Of a stretch of 64,000 nucleotides of DNA, positions 35,562-44,896 are shown piece by piece (position 1 is the stretch's first letter; the number at the start of each line of letters is the position of its first letter). The notes under the pieces are model-generated. The model was not told where the DNA came from. It saw nothing but the letters and a program-made list of their open reading frames with translations, and searched no databases. The position numbers were made by a program, and so were the translations under genes. Location of the stretch: assembly GCF_018860975.1 (NCBI RefSeq), contig NZ_JAHKQI010000008.1:659635-723634 (forward strand). The letters run 5' to 3'. The stretch is from Lentibacter algarum (GTDB taxonomy: Bacteria; Pseudomonadota; Alphaproteobacteria; Rhodobacterales; Rhodobacteraceae).

Positions 35562-36097
35562 TTTCCGCGCGCTTGCTCGATAGCGGGACGGATCGTACTC
35601 TCGATCACCCGCTGTGTTATCGGGCCGGCGTGGCGTAAAATGACAATGCCGTTGCCATCAATAACGTAGGTTTCAGGCACTCCATAAACGCCCCAGTTGA
35701 GCGAAATGCGGCCATCCACATCAGCACCGAGCGCTGTATAGGGGTCGCCCAGCTCCCGCAGAAATTTCAGTGCATTCTCAGGCTTGTCCTTATGGTTGAT
35801 GCCATAAATTGGGATGCCTTCTGCCGCCAGCGCTTCCAAATTTGGATGTTCGACCCGGCAAGGCGCACACCAACTGGCCCAGAAGTTCACCAGTTTCACG
35901 CCGTCCTTGCGCAGAGTTGCGTCGTCAAACAGCGGTTTTTCACCCAGCTTTGTAACTGCAACAGCTGGTGCCGGCTTCCCCTTTAACGCAGAGGGCAGCG
36001 CATCCGGATCATCGCGCATGAGGCCGATAAGCAACATCGCGGCCAATGCGCCAAAGATCAGAGGCGGTGCCAGCATCAGCGGCGATATCTTGGCCAT
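35558..36097 (-). CDS. ccmG: Thiol:disulfide interchange protein CcmG/DsbE
   Basis: 179 residues with an N-terminal membrane anchor (~8-26) and a thioredoxin-fold domain facing the periplasm. The redox motif is WASWCAPC with Cys77 and Cys80. The Glu after the motif (CRVEHP) is typical of CcmG. It keeps apocytochrome c heme-binding cysteines reduced during cytochrome c maturation. Last gene of ccmABCDG; its start touches the ccmD stop (TAATG). Confidence 0.95.
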   Translation of the reverse strand: MAKISPLMLAPPLIFGALAAMLLIGLMRDDPDALPSALKGKPAPAVAVTKLGEKPLFDDATLRKDGVKLVNFWASWCAPCRVEHPNLEALAAEGIPIYGINHKDKPENALKFLRELGDPYTALGADVDGRISLNWGVYGVPETYVIDGNGIVILRHAGPITQRVIESTIRPAIEQARGN

Positions 36098-36288
36098 TAC
36101 TTACGCTCCTTGACGCGGTCTTCAACCTCACGAAGCGCGGCTTTCATGCGCCTTGAGCGGCTGAAACTCATCAGCACAAGCACCAAAATCAGCGTCAGCG
36201 AAACCGCATAGGCCGACAGGACTTCAATTGCGTATTTGCCAAGAAACCCTATCAAAATATCATCTAGGTTTGTCCATAAATCAGCCAT
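36097..36288 (-). CDS. ccmD: Heme exporter protein CcmD
   Basis: 63 residues: a short polar N-terminus, one membrane helix (~22-42, VLSAYAVSLTLILVLVLMSF) and a basic, charged tail (SRRMKAALREVEDRVKERK). This is the standard small CcmD. It binds CcmC/CcmE and releases holo-CcmE from the CcmABC complex. Start at ATG 36288; a GTG one codon upstream (36291) would give a classic GTGA overlap with the ccmC stop and is equally possible. Confidence 0.93.
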   Translation of the reverse strand: MADLWTNLDDILIGFLGKYAIEVLSAYAVSLTLILVLVLMSFSRSRRMKAALREVEDRVKERK

Positions 36289-37019
36289 CACGCCACCTGT
36301 TCTCGCGCCAACAAGGCCCGCATACGCCGCGCTCTAATTTCGGTGTTGGTGCGGATGATCACCAGCGTCACAAACAACAAGACAAACCCCGCGATGCACA
36401 GCAGCGCCGGATACCAGAACACATCGGCCACGTTTTCTGCTTTGTCGAGCGACAGTGACGCGCCTTGATGCAAACCTTGGTTCCAGAAGTTGACGGCATA
36501 GCGACTGAGCACCGCAAAAACCGACCCCACAAGGCACAGCACAGAAGTAAGATCAGCAGCGGTGTCGTCATCGTCAATCGCCGCCCAAAGCGCCATATAA
36601 CCGAGGTAAAACAAAAACAGGATCAGAAAGGACGTCAGCCGCGGGTCCCACACCCACCAAGTGCCCCACATTGGTTGCCCCCAGATCGCGCCGGTAACAA
36701 GTGCGATCAACGTCATCACCGCGCCGACAGGTGCCGCAGCACGGGCCGCTAAAGCGCTCACATGATGCCGCCGCACCAACCAGACAAGCGAGGTGATTAG
36801 CATCATCACCCAGATGTTGATCGCCATCATCGCGCTCGGCACATGCAGGTAGAAGATTTTGATAGTCGCACCTTGGCGGTAATCATCCGGCGTAAAAAAG
36901 AAGCCCCAGACAAGTCCGCCAACAAGGCACAGCAGCGCCGCACCTGCCACATATGGCAGCACACGCTCGCTGGTGCGCATAAACTTCAGCGGGTTCGCAT
37001 ATTCCCAAAGCGACGCCAT
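36288..37019 (-). CDS. ccmC: Heme exporter protein CcmC
   Basis: 243 residues with six membrane helices. It binds heme and loads it onto CcmE. The tryptophan-rich heme-handling motif GTWWVWDPRLTS lies at ~115-126 and both flanking loops contain a conserved His (e.g. LHVPSAMM). Start at ATG 37019 (MASLWEYANP) because AGGAGAGG precedes it; an in-frame ATG seven codons upstream (37040) is less well placed. A 69-base gap separates it from ccmB. Confidence 0.96.
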   Translation of the reverse strand: MASLWEYANPLKFMRTSERVLPYVAGAALLCLVGGLVWGFFFTPDDYRQGATIKIFYLHVPSAMMAINIWVMMLITSLVWLVRRHHVSALAARAAAPVGAVMTLIALVTGAIWGQPMWGTWWVWDPRLTSFLILFLFYLGYMALWAAIDDDDTAADLTSVLCLVGSVFAVLSRYAVNFWNQGLHQGASLSLDKAENVADVFWYPALLCIAGFVLLFVTLVIIRTNTEIRARRMRALLAREQVA

Positions 37020-37088
37020 GTTGCCTCTCCTATTCTTCATCGTGTCTTGCCCGAAAACCCAAGCAAGTGCCAGTGACAGATAGTCACC

Positions 37089-37745
37089 TTATCGCAAGTT
37101 TACCCGCAACACCGCGGCGCTGGCGAAGGGCAGCAACGCCAGTGCTCCTGCGCTAATGCCCGCCAACATAAACATCGGCGCTGAATAATCCAAACCCTCG
37201 GCGCCGCGCCGCGCCATTTCAGCTCCAAAGATCAAAGTTGGCACATACATCGGCAACACCAACAAGCTCATCAGCAGCCCACCGCGCTTAAGCCCGACAG
37301 TCAGCGCCGCCCCGAAAGCTCCGATCACCGAAAGCGCAGGTGTGCCCAGCATGAGCGAGATCATGAGTGCCGTGTAGCCCGCCAGCGGCAGGTTCATCAG
37401 CAAGCCAAGCACCGGTGCAGCAAGCACCAGAGGAAGGCCAGTTGTGACCCAATGCGCCAACGCTTTTACCGCGGCAACGCCTTCAAGCGGCAACGGAGAC
37501 GTGGCCAGCAGGTCAAGCGAGCCATCCTCAAAATCGAGTGCAAAAATGCGATCAAGTGACAACAGGCAAGCCAGAAGTGCCGCAATCCACAGCACCCCGG
37601 GCGCGATCCGGCTGAGCAGAGCGGTATCAGGCCCGACACCGAAAGGCACCAGCACGACGACGATCAAAAAGAACGCCAAGCCAAGGCCAAAGCCCCCCCC
37701 TGCCCGCACCGCAAGGCGCAAATCACGCACCAGCAGCGCAATCAC
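37089..37745 (-). CDS. ccmB: Heme exporter protein CcmB
   Basis: 218 residues with six hydrophobic segments. Membrane partner of the CcmA ATPase in the CcmABCD complex that releases holo-CcmE from CcmC. N-terminal ALLVRDLRLAVRAGGGFGLGLAFFL and central FEDGSLDLLATSPLPLEGVAAVKALAHW are diagnostic. Its start overlaps the ccmA stop by four bases. Confidence 0.96.
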   Translation of the reverse strand: MIALLVRDLRLAVRAGGGFGLGLAFFLIVVVLVPFGVGPDTALLSRIAPGVLWIAALLACLLSLDRIFALDFEDGSLDLLATSPLPLEGVAAVKALAHWVTTGLPLVLAAPVLGLLMNLPLAGYTALMISLMLGTPALSVIGAFGAALTVGLKRGGLLMSLLVLPMYVPTLIFGAEMARRGAEGLDYSAPMFMLAGISAGALALLPFASAAVLRVNLR

Positions 37746-38368
37746 AAAAAGGCCTCGTCTGCGCTGTCATTTGCCCCGCCTTTGGCTTCAAACGGGTTCA
37801 ACTCAAGCACTTGCGCATCTTCGAGTCCAAGCTCGATATGCGTGGTCAGCAACGCTATGCCACCGCGTGCAAGATGCGCGCGCACTACGTCAGCAAACAG
37901 TGCAACCGAGGCTGCATCAAGCGAAACGGTCGGCTCATCGAGTATCCAAATCATGCGCCCTGTCACGAGCAAACGCGCTAGCCCAAGCCGGCGTTTTTGA
38001 CCGGACGAGAGCGTGCCAGCATGGCGTGTTCGCAGCTCGTTGAGGTTCAGTCTCTCCAAGGCCGTTTCAACGTCATCGGTGCCGAAGACGTCCGCCCAAA
38101 AACGCAGGTTTTCTTCAACACTCAGCGTTGTTTTAAGCCCGTCAAGGTGAGCCGCGTAGCACACTTCATCAAGGTCAACGCTGACATCCCCGCTCACAGC
38201 GGGTTGCAGGCCGGCAACGGTGCGAAGCAGCGTGGTTTTCCCAATGCCGTTTGGCCCCCGCAAGATCAACGCTTGGCCGGATGCAACACAAAAGCGCACG
38301 CCTTGTAAAAGCGGCAAACCACCACGCGACACTGTCAGGTTTTCAACGCGTAGCTCCATACAGGTCAT
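37742..38368 (-). CDS. ccmA: Cytochrome c biogenesis ATP-binding protein CcmA
   Basis: 208 residues: one ABC ATPase domain with Walker A GPNGIGKTT, signature LSSGQKRRL and Walker B IWILDEPTV. Energises the CcmABCD complex. The start overlaps the stop of the Mth938-like gene (ATGA at 38368); an alternative ATG lies three codons later (MELRV). Position between the Mth938-like gene and ccmB is the usual Roseobacter order. Confidence 0.95.
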   Translation of the reverse strand: MTCMELRVENLTVSRGGLPLLQGVRFCVASGQALILRGPNGIGKTTLLRTVAGLQPAVSGDVSVDLDEVCYAAHLDGLKTTLSVEENLRFWADVFGTDDVETALERLNLNELRTRHAGTLSSGQKRRLGLARLLVTGRMIWILDEPTVSLDAASVALFADVVRAHLARGGIALLTTHIELGLEDAQVLELNPFEAKGGANDSADEAFL

Positions 38369-38718
38369 ACAGGCAAAGCGGCGAGCGCAACGCGCCGGCC
38401 TTCGGCGGCAAGCACATTGTAGGTGCGGCAGGCCGCAGGCGAGTTCATCACTTCAACTCCCATGCCAGCAGCCTCGATATCGTGCCTCAGCCCTGCTGGC
38501 AGATGCGCAATGTCAGCTCCCGTTCCGACAAAAATCACATCGACGCTCTCAGCCAAAGACAGGAGCGCAGCACTGTCGTCATAGCCGCCCCAGGAGCTGA
38601 CGCCCTCGGCCGTTAAAAGCATCCCGCCTTCAACTTTTTCGCCCATCACCCTAAAGAAACCTTTGCCGTATCCGTCAACCGGTTGCGCTTCGGAAAACTG
38701 CATGTCGGTCAGTTGCAT
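38365..38718 (-). CDS. Mth938-like domain protein
   Basis: 117 residues, matching the Mth938/DUF498 family: SSWGGYDDSAALLSL, VDVIFVGTGADIAHLP, a mid Gly-Met region and CRTYNVLAAEGRRVALAAL at the C-terminus. The human relative is a mitochondrial complex I assembly factor; the bacterial function is not settled. It is translationally coupled to ccmA downstream and starts only one base after the TauE/SafE gene's stop codon, so it is part of the same run of genes. Confidence 0.9.
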   Translation of the reverse strand: MQLTDMQFSEAQPVDGYGKGFFRVMGEKVEGGMLLTAEGVSSWGGYDDSAALLSLAESVDVIFVGTGADIAHLPAGLRHDIEAAGMGVEVMNSPAACRTYNVLAAEGRRVALAALPV

Positions 38719-38719
38719 A

Positions 38720-39487
38720 TCATCCCTCCCAAATGGGCAAACTGCTGATCGCCGCGCTAAACACTACGAGATAAGCCACATAGCGATACATCTTCTCGCG
38801 CGCAGGATCAAACAATGCGCCACCCGCCATATTGCCCAGCATCGCAGGCATAATGAAGATCAAACCAAGCCAAACAGGCACAGCCGCCAGATACCCCTGC
38901 AGAGCGATCCAACCGAGCAGCATAAAATCAAAGGCGAAGAGAAACACCAGCGTGTTGGCGCGCATGATGCTCGCGGGCTTGGTGCTGGCGGCATAAAGCA
39001 AGATCACCGGTGGGCCGGGCAAACCAACAGCCCCACCAGTAACACCAGACGCGACCCCCGCACCATACATCACCTTTGGAGTCAGCGCACCACGATAGCG
39101 AAACCCAGTGATCAGTAAAAGCGGCACAGCGATCGCTAATGTAGAAACTGCGTAGCGAAACACCTCGGCAGGCACCGCAAACAACAGCGCGAGACCAAGC
39201 GGCAGCGTCAGAAGTGTGGCAATGCCAAGTCTGGCAATGTCTCGTGGTTCGCCTGCATTCCATGCCTTGCGAAGCAAGGGGATTGGCCCGAAAATGTCCA
39301 TAACAGTCAGGCAGATCAGCGCCCAGACCGGCTCCATGAACTTACTGGCAACCGGCACAAAGATCAGCGCCGATCCGAAACCGGAAAAGCCACGCACAAG
39401 CCCGGCTGCAAACACCGCAACAATCAGCCAGACAAGCCCATCAAAGGCCAGTGCCTCGCCGAGTGCCTCAGGCATCCACGTTAGCAT
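38720..39487 (-). CDS. TauE/SafE family sulfite exporter-like membrane protein
   Basis: 255 residues, about eight hydrophobic segments. The repeated TauE/SafE motif GFSGFGSALIFVPVA (~30-44) and the C-terminal-half GVTGGAVGLPGPPVILLY (~150-167) are clear. Members export sulfite, sulfoacetate or related organosulfonates, or take up other anions. The start ATG 39487 lies 20 bases inside the 3' end of secF. Wedged between secF and the Mth938/ccm genes, it looks like an added passenger in this cluster. Substrate not inferable; a role in DMSP or sulfonate sulfur metabolism would be speculation. Confidence 0.88.
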   Translation of the reverse strand: MLTWMPEALGEALAFDGLVWLIVAVFAAGLVRGFSGFGSALIFVPVASKFMEPVWALICLTVMDIFGPIPLLRKAWNAGEPRDIARLGIATLLTLPLGLALLFAVPAEVFRYAVSTLAIAVPLLLITGFRYRGALTPKVMYGAGVASGVTGGAVGLPGPPVILLYAASTKPASIMRANTLVFLFAFDFMLLGWIALQGYLAAVPVWLGLIFIMPAMLGNMAGGALFDPAREKMYRYVAYLVVFSAAISSLPIWEG

Positions 39488-40436
39488 ATTGGTTGCCTGA
39501 CGTCGCGTCCGGTTTAGACCAGTCGCGCTTGACACCAAGCCAGAGCAGAATCGTTGACGCTACAAAAATCGACGAATACGTGCCGACAATCACGCCCCAT
39601 ATCATCGCGAAGACAAACCCGCGAATGCTGTCTCCGCCGAGCACATAAAGCGCTATCAAAGCGAGCAAAGTCGTCACCGACGTCATCACTGTGCGGCTCA
39701 GCGTTTCGTTGATCGATTGGTTGAGCACTTCTTTCAGCGGTTTCTTTTTGTAGCGGCGCAAGTTTTCGCGCACACGGTCAAAGACCACCACTGTATCGTT
39801 CAGCGAATAGCCGACAATCGTCAACAGAGCCGCAATAATCGCCAGATCAAACCTGATCTGCAACTCGCTGAACACACCGATCGTCAGCAATACATCATGC
39901 ACCAACGCGGCCACAGCTCCGACAGCAAACTGCCACTCAAAACGCAGCCAGATGTAGATAAGCACCGCGCCAATAGCGAGCAGAACCGCAATCACAGCAG
40001 TCTTGATCAACTCGCCCGAGACTGTCGGGCCGACAGAGTCGATCGCACTAAATGTAATGTCCGGCGCAACAGTCGAAAGTGCATTCAACACGCTCTTCTC
40101 GACCTCTCCGGTCACAGCTTCAGCGCCCTCTTGTGACTGAATACGGATCATCGCAACGTTTTTGTCCTCGCCAAAAGTCGGATCAAACACTTCGGTGATC
40201 GTCACATCACCAAGATCAAGCGGTTCGAGCGCCTCTCGGTAGGCCTTCACATCAACCGACATGGCGCTATCGGTGCGAATGGTCGTCCCGCCGCGAAAGT
40301 CGATGCCGTAGTTCAGGCCCTGCAACATGAAGCTGGCAAATGCCAGAACCATCAGCACTACCGAAATGCCAAGCCAAAGCTGGGGCCACGAGAAGAAGTT
40401 CCAGTTGGTGTCTTGGGGAACCAGTCGCAAGCGCAT
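39468..40436 (-). CDS. secF: Protein translocase subunit SecF
   Basis: 322 residues with six membrane helices, the SecDF accessory pump that uses the proton gradient to help pull proteins through SecYEG. Signatures: NYGIDFRGGTTI in the first periplasmic domain, then VGYSLNDTVVVFDRVREN and the C-terminal GVIVGTYSSIFVASTILLWLG. ATG 40436 is chosen because GGAGGT lies seven bases upstream; a GTG two codons earlier overlaps the secD stop. Confidence 0.97.
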   Translation of the reverse strand: MRLRLVPQDTNWNFFSWPQLWLGISVVLMVLAFASFMLQGLNYGIDFRGGTTIRTDSAMSVDVKAYREALEPLDLGDVTITEVFDPTFGEDKNVAMIRIQSQEGAEAVTGEVEKSVLNALSTVAPDITFSAIDSVGPTVSGELIKTAVIAVLLAIGAVLIYIWLRFEWQFAVGAVAALVHDVLLTIGVFSELQIRFDLAIIAALLTIVGYSLNDTVVVFDRVRENLRRYKKKPLKEVLNQSINETLSRTVMTSVTTLLALIALYVLGGDSIRGFVFAMIWGVIVGTYSSIFVASTILLWLGVKRDWSKPDATSGNQYANVDA

Positions 40437-40438
40437 GA

Positions 40439-42100
40439 TCACACCTCCAGCGTTTTGGGTTTGCGGCGTTCAAACCACATTACAACGATCAACCGCGTCA
40501 CGAAAATTGCCGTGAACACTGATGTCATGATGCCAAGGCCAAGCGTGATCGCAAAGCCGCGCACGGGGCCGGAGCCGACAGCATATAGAATGACCGCAGT
40601 GATAAACGTGGTGATATTGGCATCAATGATCGCCGAAAGGGCTTTTTCATAGCCAAGGTCAATCGAGCGCGCTGGCCCTTTGCCGGACTTTGCCTCTTCT
40701 CGGATGCGCTCGAAGATTAGCACATTAGCGTCAACAGCCATACCGATGGTCAGCACGATGCCGGCAATCCCCGGCAAAGTGAGCGTTGCCCCCAATAGCG
40801 AGAGCAAGCCGAAAATGAGCCCGACGTTGATGATCAACGCGATATTAGCGAAAACTCCGAACATTCCGTAGCTGAGGAACATGAAAATCAGCACGCCTGC
40901 AAAGGCAACGATACAGGCGATCTTACCCGCTTCGATATTGTCTGCGCCAAGCTGTGGGCCGATGGTGCGTTGTTCAAGGAACTCAAGGCCAGCAGGCAAG
41001 GCACCCGCACGCAAAAGCACAGCGAGGTTTGTGCTTTCTTCGAGGTTGAAGTTACCGGTGATGATCCCCGAACCACCCGCAATGTGGCTCTGAATAACAG
41101 GTGCCGATATCACCTCGTTGTCGAGCACAATAGCAAAAGGCGATCCGATGTTCTCGGCGGTGTAGTTGCCGAATTTGCGCGCCCCTGACGTGTTAAACCG
41201 GAAGGACACCGCAGGCTGGCCGTTCTGGTCAAAATCAGGCTGTGCATCAACAAGATCCTCACCAGTGACAACGGGCGCGGTTTCCAGAATGTAAAACACA
41301 CCCTCCTCGTCAAGCGACGGGGCGACAAAATTGCCGGCCCCCGCTGGCGCGTTCTCGTCGCTCGCACGGCTGACAACAGGGTGAAAGGCCAGTTGCGCCG
41401 TCTTGCCAATAATCTCGATCAGCTCGGCAGCACTGCCAACCCCCGGAACCTGAATAAGAATACGATCCGACCCCTGGCGCTGAATGCTCGGCTCGCGTGT
41501 GCCGACTTCGTCAATACGGCGACGAATAATCTCGAGGCTCTGGCTAACGGTGCGCTCGTCAGTGGCAAGCTTTTCAGCCTCCGACAGCGTGACAACAATG
41601 AGCCCGTCATCAACGCGCACTTCAATGTCATTGGCGCCTGCGCCCGACAGGCTCGCAACAGGCCGTGCAAGCCCGCGAATAAGACTGGCTGCGCGGTCAA
41701 TCGCCTCAGGCTTGGAAATCCGCACCCGCAACTCGTCGTCAGCGCCTTTCTGGAGGCGCACAGTTCCGACAGTTGCCCGCTCTTCGCCCAACATATCGCG
41801 GATCTCGGGCCACATGCCCGCCACGCGCGTTTTGTAAACATCCGAAACCTGCACCTCGGCCAGCAAATGCGCCCCGCCGCGTAGATCAAGCCCGAGGTTC
41901 ACAAGGCTTGACGGCAAGTAGCTTGGCCATTGACCCGCCTGATCTTGCAGGCTGGGCGACGTGCCACCAAGCTCGATCGCCTTCAGAGCGTCGTTGTGGG
42001 TTTCAACCCGCGTGTAAAAGCCGTTTGGCAAAGCCAGAATGAGGCCAACAACAACCGTGAGCCAAATTAGCACACGTTTCCAGGTATCAATTTGAAGCAT
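40439..42100 (-). CDS. secD: Protein translocase subunit SecD
   Basis: 553 residues. First helix, a large periplasmic domain (P1 head and base), then five helices with GTLGxD-type motifs as QLGADNIEAGKIACIVAF and the RND-like segment MAVDANVLIFERIREE. DLRGGAHLLAEV (~73-84) is the family signature in the first periplasmic part. Works with SecF. Upstream is yajC and downstream secF, the standard order. Confidence 0.97.
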   Translation of the reverse strand: MLQIDTWKRVLIWLTVVVGLILALPNGFYTRVETHNDALKAIELGGTSPSLQDQAGQWPSYLPSSLVNLGLDLRGGAHLLAEVQVSDVYKTRVAGMWPEIRDMLGEERATVGTVRLQKGADDELRVRISKPEAIDRAASLIRGLARPVASLSGAGANDIEVRVDDGLIVVTLSEAEKLATDERTVSQSLEIIRRRIDEVGTREPSIQRQGSDRILIQVPGVGSAAELIEIIGKTAQLAFHPVVSRASDENAPAGAGNFVAPSLDEEGVFYILETAPVVTGEDLVDAQPDFDQNGQPAVSFRFNTSGARKFGNYTAENIGSPFAIVLDNEVISAPVIQSHIAGGSGIITGNFNLEESTNLAVLLRAGALPAGLEFLEQRTIGPQLGADNIEAGKIACIVAFAGVLIFMFLSYGMFGVFANIALIINVGLIFGLLSLLGATLTLPGIAGIVLTIGMAVDANVLIFERIREEAKSGKGPARSIDLGYEKALSAIIDANITTFITAVILYAVGSGPVRGFAITLGLGIMTSVFTAIFVTRLIVVMWFERRKPKTLEV

Positions 42101-42166
42101 GCAAACCTCTTGCGCAGATGTTCAGCGAGGCTTTCCCGCTTGTCGTTTGTCTAGGGCGAAAAGCGC

Positions 42167-42445
42167 TTAGCTCTTGGCTGGCTCGGTCTTATTGAGAACC
42201 TGCGCGATTGTTGACTTGATCATCCGCACTTTTACACCATCAGCGATCTCGACTTCAACTTCACCATCGTCACGCACTTTGACGATCTTACCGATAATGC
42301 CGCCCTGTGTGAGCACTTGGTCGCCACGGCGCACCGCGTCGATCATCGTCTGATGCTCTTTCATCTTCTTTTGTTGCGGCCGGATCAGCAGGAAATACAT
42401 AATCGCGAAAATCGCGGCCAGCATAAGTAAATCTTGTGGTCTCAT
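42167..42445 (-). CDS. yajC: Preprotein translocase subunit YajC
   Basis: 92 residues from ATG 42445. One N-terminal membrane helix (MLAAIFAIMYFLLIRPQQKKMKEH) followed by the conserved basic RPQQKK turn and a small beta domain (GDQVLTQGGIIGKIVKV). Binds SecDF. An in-frame start eight codons upstream is less likely. serS is divergent, 200 bases away. Confidence 0.95.
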   Translation of the reverse strand: MRPQDLLMLAAIFAIMYFLLIRPQQKKMKEHQTMIDAVRRGDQVLTQGGIIGKIVKVRDDGEVEVEIADGVKVRMIKSTIAQVLNKTEPAKS

Positions 42446-42644
42446 TGATCGTCCCCATCTCGTTGTCACCTATAGGGCATTGCCCCAAAATCCCGACCTA
42501 CCTAAGCCCGATGCGGCTCGTATGCAATGGCCTCAATGGTCAAAACTGGGCGCAATTCAATGCGGTGCCCATTCCCCCGTTTACCTGCCCCTGTCAAATA
42601 GGCCATAACGCGTCCACACGACTCAATCATGAAGGACAGTAGAG

Positions 42645-43937
42645 ATGCACGATATTCGCGTGATCCGTGACAACCCCGCCGCTTTTGACGCTGCTATGGC
42701 GCGCCGTGGGCTTGAAGCTGTCTCTCCTGAGTTGCTCAAGCTTGATGAGGCTCGCCGTGGCAAGATCCTTGCCGCGGAAACGGCCCAAGCCGAACAGAAC
42801 AAATCCGCCAAAGAAATCGGCGCGGCCAAGGCGTCAGGCGATGACGCGTTGTTCAACAAGCTGCGTGAAGACGTCGCCGCCAAGAAGACCGAAGTCGCCA
42901 CGATGCAGACCGAAGCCAAAGAGCTTGACGCACAACTGTATGACGCCCTCTCCCGCCTGCCCAACTTCCTGCATGACGATGTGCCCGATGGAGCCACAGA
43001 AGATGACAATGTCGAAGTGCGCCGCTGGGGCACGCCCGTTAAGCTGACATTCGAGGCCAAAGAGCACTACGAAATCGCTGGCGTCAAAGCCGGAATGGAC
43101 TTTGAAACGGCCGCCAAACTCTCCGGTGCGCGCTTTGTGGTGCTTTCAGGTGCCGTGGCCCGCATTCACCGCGCCCTCGCCCAGTTCATGCTTGATCTGC
43201 ACGTCGACACACACGGCCTCACCGAAGCGTGGACGCCGGTTCTCGTGCGCGAAGAAATGATGTTCGGCACAGGGCAGTTGCCCAAGTTCGGTGAGGACAG
43301 CTACAAAACAACTGACGGCTGGTGGCTCGTGCCGACCGCCGAAGTCACGCTCACCAACATCGTCAATGGCGCAACCGTGGACGAGAGCTACCTGCCCAAG
43401 CGCTTTGTCGCCCACACCCAGTGCTTCCGCTCCGAAGCAGGCTCTGCTGGCCGTGACACATCCGGCATGCTGCGCCAACACCAGTTTGAAAAAGTCGAGA
43501 TGGTGACAATCGCCCACCCTGACACCTCAATGGACGAGCACGCCGCCATGACGGGCCGCGCCGAAGCGGTGCTCGAAGCGCTCGGCCTCGCCTACCGCAC
43601 GGTTGTTCTGTGCGCCGGTGATATGGGCGCAGGCATGCTCAAAACACATGACATCGAAGTGTGGTTGCCCGGCCAGAACACCTACCGCGAGATCAGCTCT
43701 GTTTCCGTGGCGGGCGACTTCCAAGCACGCCGCATGAACGCCCGCTTCAAGCCCGCCGACGGCGGCAAGCCCGAGTTTGTCCACACGCTCAACGGCTCCG
43801 GCCTCGCAGTCGGCCGTGCGCTTATTGCTGTGCTGGAAAACGGTCAGCAAGAAGACGGCTCTGTGCGCCTACCCGAAGTGCTGCACAGGTATTTGGGCGA
43901 CAAGTCTACGCTAACGGCTGAGGGCGTGTTGGTGTAA
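42645..43937 (+). CDS. serS: Seryl-tRNA synthetase
   Basis: 430 residues. Charges tRNA-Ser. N-terminal coiled-coil arm (~30-100, Ala/Glu/Lys-rich) and class II catalytic core: motif 2 [26 protein letters not shown] and motif 3 [16 protein letters not shown]. Start at ATG 42645 after AAGGACA. Its stop is only 9 bases from the convergent DUF4238-like gene. Confidence 0.98.
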   Translation: MHDIRVIRDNPAAFDAAMARRGLEAVSPELLKLDEARRGKILAAETAQAEQNKSAKEIGAAKASGDDALFNKLREDVAAKKTEVATMQTEAKELDAQLYDALSRLPNFLHDDVPDGATEDDNVEVRRWGTPVKLTFEAKEHYEIAGVKAGMDFETAAKLSGARFVVLSGAVARIHRALAQFMLDLHVDTHGLTEAWTPVLVREEMMFGTGQLPKFGEDSYKTTDGWWLVPTAEVTLTNIVNGATVDESYLPKRFVAHTQCFRSEAGSAGRDTSGMLRQHQFEKVEMVTIAHPDTSMDEHAAMTGRAEAVLEALGLAYRTVVLCAGDMGAGMLKTHDIEVWLPGQNTYREISSVSVAGDFQARRMNARFKPADGGKPEFVHTLNGSGLAVGRALIAVLENGQQEDGSVRLPEVLHRYLGDKSTLTAEGVLV

Positions 43938-43946
43938 AACAGAGCA

Positions 43947-44804
43947 CTATCGTTCGCTGATTTCCAAACCAGTCAAAGATTGAAGTAGTTCTTTGGAGTG
44001 CGAAGCCAATGCCTGCGCTTGCCGCGAAGCATAGAGATTAATTTCGCGTACCTTCTCGCGGTCAATTTCACTAGTTAGCGGAATTCGCCCTACTTCATCG
44101 CGCAACAAAATAAGCACTCGTTTTGGCGAAATGGGAACCCATATCTCGAAGCTTGGGTTATCAAGTCCATTTGAACCGCCATTTCCAATCCGATAAACAT
44201 ACAAACTAGATAAAACGAGAGAGTGTTTGCTGGAAACAACTGCCCATCGTACAGAAAACCCTTCAAGGGCAGCGCTCACACGATCTGAAGACGCAAGGGC
44301 GCTTTTGACACGAATAGACCGGCCTAGTGCTTTGACTTTGTGTGGGGCACTGTACTTCGCTTCATAGCCATCTATTTCGTTAGATTGAACTCCTTCTGTT
44401 CGCATAGCATCCACAACGATGTTAATTAGCTCCCGTCCAATTGACAGATCATCAGCAAAATCGCTAACAAACTCTGGCGTTCGTTTTATAAAGTGAAAAA
44501 CTGCATCTCGAAGCACCGCTAAAGGTTCTCCAACAACCTCTGCAACACGACCAGAGCTAAAAATACCCTCAATCTCGCTTAGGAATTTCCCCCAATAGTC
44601 ATCGAGTGAGCCGTAGAACTCTTTTTCAACTTTGTCAGAAAGCGCGTCACTTTCAACTACCGTATAGAAATCTCTGATTTGAAACGTTGAGGCTATGTTT
44701 CGCCGCTCAATTGCGCCAAACTTGCCCTCTGCATCTTTTTCACAATACCAAACGTTTTGACGACTATCACCAAATCCAAACCGCCGTTGGACCGTTTGCG
44801 GCAC
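43947..44804 (-). CDS. DUF4238-like protein, frame interrupted upstream by an in-frame amber codon
   Basis: 285 residues from a GTG at 44804. Start VPQTVQRRFG, then VWYCEKDAEGKFGAIERRNIAS and RDFYTVVE, a DUF4238 pattern. In that family the protein opens with a KKHHxVPQ motif, and here exactly that motif continues upstream in the same frame (44837 to 44808, MAQHRTKKHH) but is broken by a TAG at 44805-44807 where Tyr or Phe is usual. Either the gene is a recent nonsense pseudogene, or translation restarts at GTG 44804 without a ribosome site. GC is low compared with serS and der, so it was probably acquired by transfer. Function unknown. Confidence 0.65.
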   Translation of the reverse strand: MPQTVQRRFGFGDSRQNVWYCEKDAEGKFGAIERRNIASTFQIRDFYTVVESDALSDKVEKEFYGSLDDYWGKFLSEIEGIFSSGRVAEVVGEPLAVLRDAVFHFIKRTPEFVSDFADDLSIGRELINIVVDAMRTEGVQSNEIDGYEAKYSAPHKVKALGRSIRVKSALASSDRVSAALEGFSVRWAVVSSKHSLVLSSLYVYRIGNGGSNGLDNPSFEIWVPISPKRVLILLRDEVGRIPLTSEIDREKVREINLYASRQAQALASHSKELLQSLTGLEISER

Positions 44805-44837
44805 CTAGTGGTGCTTCTTGGTTCGATGTTGAGCCAT
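44805..44837 (-). other. Cut-off N-terminus of the DUF4238-like gene plus amber stop
   Basis: ATG 44837 opens MAQHRTKKHH in the same frame as the gene downstream, followed by TAG (44807-44805) and VPQT. The residues match the DUF4238 N-terminal consensus on both sides of the stop, so the stop is a point change (TAC or TAT to TAG) rather than the natural gene start. Confidence 0.7.
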
Positions 44838-44896
44838 GGCTGCATTCTAAACTCGAAATACTTGCATATCAATTCGATAGACAGCAGGCATCCCCC

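Noticed and set aside
44805-44807. Pyrrolysine or other recoding at the amber codon of the DUF4238-like gene
   Set aside because: No Pyl genes are in the window, the group is not known to use it, and a single-base change to a stop explains the pattern better.
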